DNA of 64,000 nucleotides, taken from assembly GCF_002083135.2 (NCBI RefSeq), contig NZ_NBTM02000001.1, positions 1,612,001-1,676,000 of the forward strand. Direction: 5' to 3'. The position numbers were made by a program, and so were the translations under genes. Source of the stretch: Aerococcus viridans (GTDB lineage: Bacteria; Bacillota; Bacilli; Lactobacillales; Aerococcaceae). The notes beneath the pieces were generated by a model. That model saw nothing but the letters and a program-made list of their open reading frames with translations. It made no database searches and was not told the origin of the DNA. Positions 17,073 through 24,322 of the stretch are shown one piece after another (position 1 is the first letter of the stretch; each line of letters opens with the position of its first letter).

Positions 17073-18047
17073 TTATCCTAATTGTAAATCTGCTGAAGCA
17101 AGGGCTTGGTCAATAACTGCCATAACCGCTTTAGAGTGGGCTAAGTTTGCTTTGACCCGGTCCATATCGTGAGTACGGATGATGTCTTCAAATTCAACAA
17201 ATTCTTCATACATGCGGTGGTTGTGAATTCGTTTGTCGGTTGTTTGTGAAGACTCTCCGCGCAAGGCTAAATCATAAGAAGCCAATGAATTGGTTGGGCC
17301 ATCGATAATTAAGGCACCGTTTCGTCCTTGAATAGTTGATCTAATTGGGGCGTCGGTATCTTTTGACCCGATGCAGACCGCTTTAAAATCTTCAAAATCC
17401 ATAATCAACATGCCGGAAGTATCGATTCCCCGGTCTACATTGGCATAATATGTAGCTGATTTTGGTGCACCAAATAAGCCGACCAGTAAATGGACGTTGT
17501 AAATATTGATGTCCATTAAGGCACCACCAGCTTTTTTGGGATCAAAGGCTGGTAAAATCTCACCATCCATAAAAGCATCATACCGGCTTGAATATTGTGA
17601 GTAGTTGGCTTCAACAATTTTAATAGTTCCTAGTTTAGCCAAATCTGCTTTTAGTGCTTTGAAGTTTTGGAAGTGTTGGTTGGTAATCGCCTCTACTAAT
17701 ACCAAATCTTTTTCCAGAGCGATTCCTTCCAGTTCTTCTAGCTCTGCCAAGTTTAAGGTGAATGGCTTCTCACAAATCACGTTTTTATTGGCCAATAGTG
17801 CCTTTTTTGCAAATTCATAATGCAGATGGTTGGGCAAGGCCACATAGATGGTATCGATATCGCTAGCTAATAAGACGTCTAGGTCCGTGAAAACTTGGTT
17901 GATTCCGTGGTCGTCCGCCATCGCTTGGTTTTTAGCCAAAGATCTTTCAGATGACAAAAGGGCAACCAATTCTATAGCTGGGATATCGTGGACCATTGAT
18001 AGGAAATCTACGACAATCTTACCAGCACCCAATATTCCTAATTTCAT
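17073..18047 (-). CDS. Gfo/Idh/MocA family NAD(P)-dependent oxidoreductase
   Basis: A 324-residue sugar- or polyol-type dehydrogenase. The Rossmann fold opens with MKLGILGAGKIV, and the family motif CEKPFTLN (Lys of the catalytic EKP) is near residue 95. The C-terminal alpha/beta domain contains GGALMDINIYNVHLL, typical of the trans-dihydrodiol/GFO subgroup. The start follows AAAGGAAA. It is the second gene of a minus-strand pair, 30 bases after another member of the same family. Both are divergent from an RpiR regulator and a third homologue. The substrate cannot be read from sequence. Confidence 0.85.
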   Translation of the reverse strand: MKLGILGAGKIVVDFLSMVHDIPAIELVALLSSERSLAKNQAMADDHGINQVFTDLDVLLASDIDTIYVALPNHLHYEFAKKALLANKNVICEKPFTLNLAELEELEGIALEKDLVLVEAITNQHFQNFKALKADLAKLGTIKIVEANYSQYSSRYDAFMDGEILPAFDPKKAGGALMDINIYNVHLLVGLFGAPKSATYYANVDRGIDTSGMLIMDFEDFKAVCIGSKDTDAPIRSTIQGRNGALIIDGPTNSLASYDLALRGESSQTTDKRIHNHRMYEEFVEFEDIIRTHDMDRVKANLAHSKAVMAVIDQALASADLQLG

Positions 18048-18077
18048 ATATATTTCCTTTCTTTAGTAGGGTCTAAA

Positions 18078-19091
18078 TTAATGTAAGTTGACTTGACCGT
18101 CTTCCATAATTTGCATGACTAACAAGGTTTCTTCATCTTTCACGACTTTCTCTTTGCCGTTAATAATGGTTTCATAGATATCGCGGTAAACTTGACGATA
18201 GTCGCCAACTTCAGTAACAACCGCTTCTTTGTGGTAGACACCATTGTCATCGAGATAGGTTAAAGTGCCGTAGTGTTCAGGCAAGTCTTGGCCAAAACCA
18301 GGTTGGTCAGGGGTGTAGTTTAGTTTCAAATGGTCTTCTTGACGGTCTTTTGTTTGCTTGATGAAGACACCTTTTTTTCCGTAAATGGCAAAAGATGGTC
18401 TGGCTTCAAACCGCATTAATGATCCCGAAACAGCCACTTTTAAATTGCCGTAGTTTAAATCAAAGTCGAAGTAGTCGTTTAATTTGCCGGAACCAAGAAT
18501 TTGACGGGTGTCGAAGTGGACATCGTCAGGCATACCGAAGTAAGAAATGGCTTGGTCAAGGGAATGAGACCCTAGTCCGTATGTATAGGAATCGATTAAA
18601 CTATAAGTTGAATTTTCTGAAAATTCAGGGTTATAGCGATCGTAGTGAATTTCAACCTCGATCAAATCACCAAGGACGCCAGATTCGATGACTTTTTGCG
18701 TAGTTAGGAAGTCAGAATCGTAGCGACGATTTTGGTAGCATTGGATGAACAGGCCTTTTTCTTTGGCTAAGTCGAATAACTCTTTGGCTTGGTCACGAGT
18801 TTCCGCAAACGGTTTTTCAACCAATACATTTTTACCGGCTTCAAGAGTTTGTTTGGCTAAATCATAGTGGGTAGGGTTAGGTGTTGTAATGACAACTAGG
18901 TTGATGGCTTCATCCTTGTAGATATCATCTAGGTTACTCGTGTAATGAACACCGTCAAGGGTTGGCCAAGCACTTTTCCCAGACCGCGAGTAAATCGTTT
19001 GCACGTTGACAATTTCCGGTAGGCGACTAGAGAAGGGTAGGTGGTAGCGGTTGGTGGATTTACCGTTTCCGATATAAGCAATATTTAACAT
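18078..19091 (-). CDS. Gfo/Idh/MocA family oxidoreductase
   Basis: The 337-residue protein has NAD-binding MLNIAYIGNGKSTNRYHLPF at its start, the EKP motif in VLVEKPFAET near residue 93, and CYQNRRYDSDFLT near 120, as in YdgJ/YhhX-like members. The ATG at 19091 has GGAGG eight bases upstream. The frame runs five codons further, but that start would lie within the ribosome site. It heads the minus-strand operon. A 17-base near-palindrome lies in the divergent region upstream. YdgJ-type enzymes oxidise or reduce sugars and inositols, but the substrate here is unknown. Confidence 0.83.
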   Translation of the reverse strand: MLNIAYIGNGKSTNRYHLPFSSRLPEIVNVQTIYSRSGKSAWPTLDGVHYTSNLDDIYKDEAINLVVITTPNPTHYDLAKQTLEAGKNVLVEKPFAETRDQAKELFDLAKEKGLFIQCYQNRRYDSDFLTTQKVIESGVLGDLIEVEIHYDRYNPEFSENSTYSLIDSYTYGLGSHSLDQAISYFGMPDDVHFDTRQILGSGKLNDYFDFDLNYGNLKVAVSGSLMRFEARPSFAIYGKKGVFIKQTKDRQEDHLKLNYTPDQPGFGQDLPEHYGTLTYLDDNGVYHKEAVVTEVGDYRQVYRDIYETIINGKEKVVKDEETLLVMQIMEDGQVNLH

Positions 19092-19165
19092 GAATATAAC
19101 CTCCATAAATGTATTTGTCTTAAATATAGCGGTATTGATGGGAAAATGATAGCGATTTGGCTATT

Positions 19166-19182
19166 CTGGTAGTAACTGCCAG
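19166..19182. promoter_or_regulatory. Near-perfect 17-bp palindrome, candidate RpiR operator
   Basis: CTGGTAGTAACTGCCAG is symmetric about its central A with a single mismatched pair. It lies between the divergent oxidoreductase operon and the RpiR gene. A weaker cre-like match (12 of 14) overlaps 19147-19160. Regulatory roles are inferred from position. Confidence 0.4.
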
Positions 19183-19305
19183 GAAGGGGTTAAATTAAAG
19201 GGGGCTTTTGAACATTTTGACCAAAAAGATATCCTCCATACCAATTTTCAGGCAGATAGCGTACAATGTTATGAGTATAAAACCCTTTCAGGAGAAGGTG
19301 AGAAA

Positions 19306-20169
19306 ATGAATTTAGTGCAAGCACTTAAAAATGACCAAAAATTTACGCCCAATGAAAAGCGAATTGCGGCTTATATCTTGAGCAATCCCTTAGCGACCAG
19401 CCAGTTTAATCTGACGGATTTAGCAACCAAAACCTATACTTCGCATTCAGCGATTGTTCGATTTACCCAAAAGTTAGGTTTTGAAGGTTTCAGGGATTTT
19501 CGGGTGGCTTTAATTGCCTATGCCCAGCAGGAGCGGTTCAAAGAAGGGGCAGTGGATGCCAATTTTCCCTTCGTACCGGAAGATTCGACTAGTGATATTG
19601 CCGACAAAATGGCTAGTTTGACCAAGCAAACGATTGAAGCTATGCAAGCCAATTTGGATGAAAGGACTTTTGAAGCCTGTGTGAAAACTCTGCTAGATGC
19701 TAAGCGGATATTTATTTTTGCCAAAGGCGACACGCAAATTTCAGCCCGATCTTTTCAAAATAAGCTGGCTAAATTAGGGATTTTCATTGTGATTGCGGAA
19801 GAATACGCGGATGAGGCCTGGGTAGCATCCAATATTTTAAAGACTGACTGTGCCATTTTTACCTCTTACCGGGCGGATTCAGTCAAGTACCAGCAATTTA
19901 TTAACATTTTGAAAGCTGAAAGTGTGCCAACTATTTTGATTTCGTCCCTAGATGCTAAAATTTTAGCGGGGATGACTGACCATTGGCTGACAACTATTGA
20001 TTTGGAGAGGTCAGACTCCTTGAAAATAGGGACTTTCTCCTCGCAAATTGCCATTGAATATATTTTCAACGTTCTATATGCCATGATTTATATGACCAAT
20101 TACCAAGAAAATAACGAACAAATTGCCAAGAAGTTTACGCGAATTCAGAGAGGAGCTTTAGATGATTAA
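19306..20169 (+). CDS. RpiR/MurR family transcriptional regulator
   Basis: The 287-residue protein has an N-terminal RpiR-type helix-turn-helix (FTPNEKRIAAYILSNP, then LATKTYTSHSAIVRFTQKLG, about 12-65). A C-terminal SIS phosphosugar-binding domain spans about 120-260 (RIFIFAKGDTQISARSFQNKL). Such regulators sense sugar phosphates and control nearby catabolic genes. The start follows GAGAAGGTG. The stop overlaps the next oxidoreductase start by 8 bases, so the two form one unit. The divergent pair of homologues is the likely regulon. Confidence 0.9.
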   Translation: MNLVQALKNDQKFTPNEKRIAAYILSNPLATSQFNLTDLATKTYTSHSAIVRFTQKLGFEGFRDFRVALIAYAQQERFKEGAVDANFPFVPEDSTSDIADKMASLTKQTIEAMQANLDERTFEACVKTLLDAKRIFIFAKGDTQISARSFQNKLAKLGIFIVIAEEYADEAWVASNILKTDCAIFTSYRADSVKYQQFINILKAESVPTILISSLDAKILAGMTDHWLTTIDLERSDSLKIGTFSSQIAIEYIFNVLYAMIYMTNYQENNEQIAKKFTRIQRGALDD

Positions 20170-21109
20170 GTGGGGAATTATAGGCGCAGGAAATATTGCC
20201 AACCGATTTGCGAATAGTCTAGAGGAGGTAACTGACGGTGAATTATACGCGGTTGCCAACCGGACGATTGAAAAGGCTGAAGCTTTCAAAGCTAACCATC
20301 CATGTGAAGAGGCTTATGGGTCTTACCAAGAATTATTGGACGACGACCAAGTGGACGCGGTCTACATAGCCTTACCGCATAAATACCATTTGGAATGGGT
20401 CTTGAAAGCCATCCAAGCAGGCAAAGCCATTCTTTGTGAAAAACCAGCGACTATGAATCAAGCTGAAGTTTCAAAAATTGAAACAGCTTTAGATGCTAAA
20501 CCCGTTTTCTTTATGGAAGCCATGAAGAGTCGCTTTACACCTGCTTATCAAACGGTGAAAGAGCTGGTCGCACAAGGTGAAATTGGGGAAGTCCATACGG
20601 TAACCACTTCTTTATGCCGAAAATTCGATGAGTCCAATGCTTCTTACCATTTTGAAAAAGGTCAAGGTGGCTGTTTACTAGATATGGGTGTCTATAACGT
20701 GGCCTTACTAGAAGACTTCTTGCCAGGTGAATTTGTCTTGAAAAACTTGGATTACAAGTTACATGAAAGTCAAGTAGAAGTTTACGTGAATGCGGTATTT
20801 GACGTGAACGGTAAGGAAGCTGTGCTAGAATCAGGTTTTGACCGATTTACAGACGCAAAAGCAGTGATTTCAGGAAGTAAAGGGGAAATTGTGCTTTATG
20901 TCTTCCACCGACCGACTAAATTTGACTTAATTGTAGCCGATAGGGTCACCAACAATGAAATCTTAAATATTGTCGATGATTTTTATGGTGAAATTACCCA
21001 TGTCCATGCCAATCTAAAAGCAGGTAGATTAGAAAGCAACCGGATGCCAATGGCGGATACTAAGAAATTCGCAGCCATTATTGATCAATTGAAAGCAGAA
21101 ATATTTTAG
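20162..21109 (+). CDS. Gfo/Idh/MocA family oxidoreductase
   Basis: Third member of the family in this locus, 315 residues. The N terminus MIKWGIIGAGNIANRF is the Rossmann dinucleotide loop, ILCEKPATMN near residue 97 is the EKP motif, and GGCLLDMGVYNVALL near 175 marks the C-terminal domain, as in dihydrodiol/xylose-type dehydrogenases. The start overlaps the RpiR gene's end by 8 bases with AGAGGAG upstream, so its expression is coupled to the regulator. The next gene has its own promoter. Substrate unknown. Confidence 0.86.
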   Translation: MIKWGIIGAGNIANRFANSLEEVTDGELYAVANRTIEKAEAFKANHPCEEAYGSYQELLDDDQVDAVYIALPHKYHLEWVLKAIQAGKAILCEKPATMNQAEVSKIETALDAKPVFFMEAMKSRFTPAYQTVKELVAQGEIGEVHTVTTSLCRKFDESNASYHFEKGQGGCLLDMGVYNVALLEDFLPGEFVLKNLDYKLHESQVEVYVNAVFDVNGKEAVLESGFDRFTDAKAVISGSKGEIVLYVFHRPTKFDLIVADRVTNNEILNIVDDFYGEITHVHANLKAGRLESNRMPMADTKKFAAIIDQLKAEIF

Positions 21110-21125
21110 TAAATGCAATCACTCA

Positions 21126-21154
21126 GATCAAATGAAAGCGTAAACTGCTATAAT
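21126..21154 (+). promoter_or_regulatory. Promoter with overlapping cre site before the HAD gene
   Basis: An extended -10 (TGCTATAAT, 21146-21154) lies before the HAD gene. ATGAAAGCGTAAACT at 21132-21146 fits the cre consensus WTGNAANCGNWNNCW at every defined position. It fills the spacer and overlaps the extended -10, so CcpA binding should repress. The -35 is weak. Confidence 0.55.
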
Positions 21155-21184
21155 GAAAGTAAGAAAATTACAGGAGGCTCTTCT

Positions 21185-21961
21185 ATGAAGATTGAACGAG
21201 TGGCATTTTTTGATATTGACGGTACCTTATTTGACTCAAACAAGTACCATTTACCCATTGAACAACAGGTCCCAGAGTCAACCTACCTTGCCATTGAAAA
21301 GTTAAAAGCCAATGGCGTGCTGCCAATTATTGCGACAGGTCGCTGGAAGAACCGTGCCCAGGACGTGGGGGACTTATTGAAGATTGATTCATTCATCACT
21401 TCAAATGGTCAGGCAGTTCATATCGAAAATGACCTTGTTTATCAAAACTATATTGACCAAGCACTAGTTGAACGAACGGTTGACGAGATGCGTTTCCGCG
21501 ATGTGCCAGGCTTTTTTGATACCAAGGAAGGCCTTCATTTACTACCAAATGTTTTTCATGCCAGGGATTACGGAGAACCATTTAAGATTGTGCATGATAG
21601 TGAATATCCTGAACACGTCCTTCAAATGCTCGTGACCACTGAAAATATCCAGATTGTGAGCGACTGGTTGACTGAATTGAAAGTCGTTCAAACGGGTCCG
21701 ACTCATTTGGATATCTATCCATTCGATGTGTCTAAAGCCAATGGGATTGACAGGGTTCTTGAGATATTAAATATGGATATTTCACAAACTTATGCCTTCG
21801 GTGACGCCGACAATGACCTTGAAATGTTGGCCAAAGTTGGCACCTCAGTTGCAATGGGTAATGGGACCGATAACGTCAAGAAAACTGCAGATATCATTAC
21901 TTCTGAAGTTTGGAATGACGGCATTTATAAAGCCTGTGAACAATTAGGATTGTTTGATTAA
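21185..21961 (+). CDS. HAD superfamily (Cof-type) phosphatase
   Basis: A 258-residue cytoplasmic phosphatase. Motif I FFDIDGTLFDSN (nucleophile Asp) is near residue 10. Motif II is probably the Thr of IATGRW, motif III is the Lys of DVSKANGI, and motif IV is FGDADNDLEM. The C2-type cap between motifs II and III places it in the Cof/YidA group, acting on sugar or cofactor phosphates. The ATG at 21185 follows GGAGG at eight bases. The frame is open from 21113, but that includes the promoter. Carbon catabolite control is suggested by the upstream cre. Confidence 0.88.
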   Translation: MKIERVAFFDIDGTLFDSNKYHLPIEQQVPESTYLAIEKLKANGVLPIIATGRWKNRAQDVGDLLKIDSFITSNGQAVHIENDLVYQNYIDQALVERTVDEMRFRDVPGFFDTKEGLHLLPNVFHARDYGEPFKIVHDSEYPEHVLQMLVTTENIQIVSDWLTELKVVQTGPTHLDIYPFDVSKANGIDRVLEILNMDISQTYAFGDADNDLEMLAKVGTSVAMGNGTDNVKKTADIITSEVWNDGIYKACEQLGLFD

Positions 21962-22060
21962 TACCTGAAAAAGGTCAATCAACAGCTTACTAGCGGTTTT
22001 TTCTATAGAAGGACAGGCTAGCTTGGGGAAATGGTAAATAAGGAAGAACATACTAGAGGG

Positions 22061-22116
22061 AAAAACACAGAAAATGGCTGATCAAGTGAGGTTCAACTAC
22101 TTTCTGTGTTTTTGAT
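22061..22116. terminator. Bidirectional terminator between two HAD genes
   Basis: A perfect 13-bp stem AAAAACACAGAAA / TTTCTGTGTTTTT with a 27-base loop between convergent genes ending at 21961 and 22134. Confidence 0.8.
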
Positions 22117-22133
22117 TTATGGTTATGTTATTT

Positions 22134-22943
22134 TTAGAAGTTACCGTCTAACAAGTCTTGAATGATTTTTGAGACACCTAGATCGTTATTAGATGGGGCG
22201 ATAAAGTTAGCTTGTGCTTTAATATCGTCATGTGCATTTTCCATGGCATATGAATATTTCACTGCAGCCAACATTTCAATGTCATTATAGTTATCACCAA
22301 AAGCCATCATTTGGTCAGTGGTGATATTGAGTAAGTTACTCAGTTGGTACATAGCTTGTCCTTTATTGATATTTTTGTTCATAATATCAATCCATTCTTT
22401 ACCAGATGTTGTGGCAGAGAATTGTTTGTTTAAAGCAGGTCCGTAAATGTCTGCATATTGGTCAACAGCATCGTTATTCGGTGTATAAACGGTAAACTTG
22501 TTGGCAACAGCTTCTACTGACGCAAAGTCGTCATAATAATAAATATTTGTATAAAAAGTCCGGTAGACTTGGTCATACTGGTCATGGGCTTTTGGAATAT
22601 AGGCAGCATCTAGGGCGCACAAGATAGGGATGCCAGCAGCTTCATTTTGCTCAAGGGTAAAGGCCATCAATTTTCGGTAGTCATCTGGTTCGATGATTGA
22701 ATTAAATAATTGTTCTCCTTGTTTGGTAATGGCTGCACCATTATCAGATACGAAAATCAAATCGTCCTCGATATGACTGAACATATCTGCCAAGGTATAA
22801 AGTGGTCGTCCGGATGCGATGGCCACCTGGATGCCTTTTTCCTTTAAGGCGTGTACCTGGTCAGTAAAGTTCTTAGGGAGCTGTCCCTTGTCATTTAGTA
22901 AGGTGTGATCCATATCAATGGCAATTAATTTGATGTCTGTCAT
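22134..22943 (-). CDS. HAD superfamily (Cof-type, YidA-like) phosphatase
   Basis: The 269-residue protein carries the HAD motifs: AIDMDHTLLND (catalytic Asp at residues 9 and 11), ASGRPLYTLA near 44, NINKGQAMYQL near 195 (motif III Lys), and AFGDNYNDIEML near 217. A C2B cap fills the middle. Related YidA/Cof enzymes hydrolyse sugar phosphates and other small phosphomonoesters in the cytoplasm. GGAGG precedes the ATG at good distance. It is a single-gene unit, convergent with another HAD gene but only a distant relative of it. Confidence 0.88.
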   Translation of the reverse strand: MTDIKLIAIDMDHTLLNDKGQLPKNFTDQVHALKEKGIQVAIASGRPLYTLADMFSHIEDDLIFVSDNGAAITKQGEQLFNSIIEPDDYRKLMAFTLEQNEAAGIPILCALDAAYIPKAHDQYDQVYRTFYTNIYYYDDFASVEAVANKFTVYTPNNDAVDQYADIYGPALNKQFSATTSGKEWIDIMNKNINKGQAMYQLSNLLNITTDQMMAFGDNYNDIEMLAAVKYSYAMENAHDDIKAQANFIAPSNNDLGVSKIIQDLLDGNF

Positions 22944-23141
22944 GTAAATCCTCCAATTGGTATTTTTTTACTAGCGAGCTTTTGTAGACTGTTATATAGC
23001 GCTTACAATTACTTTTAACTTAAAATTACATCGTAAGACGGATGGCTAGTAAACTTATCTGTGCTATATTATAACCATAAACTATTGAAAACGAAAATGA
23101 AAGGATGAACGCCCATGGGTTGTTTAGGAAATTTAATTTGA

Positions 23142-23507
23142 ATGATCTTTGGTGGTATTATTTCTGCCATCTCTTGGATCTTTATCGGCTGTATATGGTG
23201 TTTAACGGTTATTGGTATCCCCGTAGGCCTACAATGTTTCAAGATGGCCAAATTATCCTTAATGCCATTTGGTAAGGACGTTGTCCGTGAAGAAAGTGGC
23301 TTTGGGAGCTTGCTATGGAATATCCTATGGTTAATCTTTGGTGGTTTAGAATTAGCAGCCATGCACCTATTTATGGGGGTTATTTTAGCCATTACCATTA
23401 TCGGTATCCCGTTCGCCAAACAACACTTTAAACTAGCCTTACTATCGCTTGTACCATTTGGTGCACGGATAGTGCCGTCAAATACACTTTACATGGATAT
23501 AAGATAG
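23142..23507 (+). CDS. YccF-family membrane protein with an early in-frame stop
   Basis: YccF-type proteins (two short repeats, each a membrane hairpin) normally begin MGCLGNLIW. Here an ATG at 23115, with AAAGGA upstream, reads MGCLGNLI and then meets TGA (23139-23141) where TGG (Trp9) is expected. The frame resumes at once with ATG at 23142: MIFGGIISAISWIFIGC, later VIGIPVGLQ and IIGIPFAKQ, the twin IGIP motifs of the family. The 121-residue product could arise by reinitiation after the 8-codon peptide or by UGA read-through, or the gene may be a fresh pseudogene. The remaining 120 codons are undamaged. Function of the family is unknown. Confidence 0.7.
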   Translation: MIFGGIISAISWIFIGCIWCLTVIGIPVGLQCFKMAKLSLMPFGKDVVREESGFGSLLWNILWLIFGGLELAAMHLFMGVILAITIIGIPFAKQHFKLALLSLVPFGARIVPSNTLYMDIR

Positions 23508-23523
23508 TAGAATAGATATAGGA

Positions 23524-23557
23524 AAAACTAGCTAGATTTCTCTTGGCTAGTTTTTTT
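23524..23557 (+). terminator. Terminator after the yccF-like gene
   Basis: A 9-bp stem AAAACTAGC / GCTAGTTTT followed by further T's, overlapping the last codon of the convergent ybaK gene. Confidence 0.75.
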
Positions 23558-24038
23558 AGGCTAGAATGTCGGCAAAGTCTAATTGGGCAATCACTTTTTC
23601 CAAGTCATTAACGGGTGCTTCAACTAGGAAACTGCGTTTTCCGGCTGAAAAAATAATAGTCTCATAATTTTGAGCGGTGGCATCAATAACGGTTGGGAAG
23701 GCCTTCTTCATACTAATGGGAGAACACCCACCGTGAATGTAGCCAGTTAAGGGTTCGAGATCTTTCTGAGCAATCATATGAATATTCTTCTCGCCAACGG
23801 CAGCAGCGGCTAATTTTAGGTCTAACTCATGGTTAACAGGGACTAGGAAGACATAGTGGTTTTTTGATTTTCCGTGTGTGACTAGTGTTTTAAATTGTTG
23901 GTCTGGATTAATGCCAAGGACTTCAGCAACTTCTTCACTGGAATGGGGCGTGAAATCTTCAGGAAGGGTCATTTCTGTATAGGGAATTTTTTGTTGATCT
24001 AATTTACGGATTACATTGGTTTTTTTAGCTTTGGCCAT
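23556..24038 (-). CDS. ybaK: Cys-tRNA(Pro)/Cys-tRNA(Cys) deacylase, YbaK/EbsC family
   Basis: A 160-residue cytoplasmic trans-editing protein that hydrolyses mischarged Cys-tRNA(Pro). Family features: TNVIRKLDQQKIPYT at the N terminus, VAEVLGINPDQQFKTLV near residue 40, and the catalytic-lysine region around 45-60. GYIHGGCSPISMKKAFP near 105 is the conserved GG.SP loop. The start ATG lies under AAAGAAAGTG. It is monocistronic. In enterococci a homologue is called EbsC; I see no eep or ebs neighbours here. Confidence 0.9.
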   Translation of the reverse strand: MAKAKKTNVIRKLDQQKIPYTEMTLPEDFTPHSSEEVAEVLGINPDQQFKTLVTHGKSKNHYVFLVPVNHELDLKLAAAAVGEKNIHMIAQKDLEPLTGYIHGGCSPISMKKAFPTVIDATAQNYETIIFSAGKRSFLVEAPVNDLEKVIAQLDFADILA

Positions 24039-24322
24039 AATTCAACATCACTTTCTTTTTTATTTTCAACTTTCGATTTAATTCTTTGATTTAATCCTTT
24101 GATTTAATCCTATTTTACACATTTATATTTATTTTGTGAAAAAAAGTGATTGGGTATAACAAAATGGGTCGTGTGAGTAAATAGACGGGTTTTATCTGCG
24201 TGTGTGAGAAAATCTGACATTTTGCGTGATATTTCCTTTCCTTTTTTGAAAATTTCAAGGTATACTTGTAACTATCTTTTGAAAGCATTAAAAATATATG
24301 AAGAAAGAAGTGAGGGAAAGGC

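Noticed and set aside
24279-24293. TGAAAGCATTAAAA as a cre site before glnP
   Set aside because: The central CG is CA, which removes the key cre feature.
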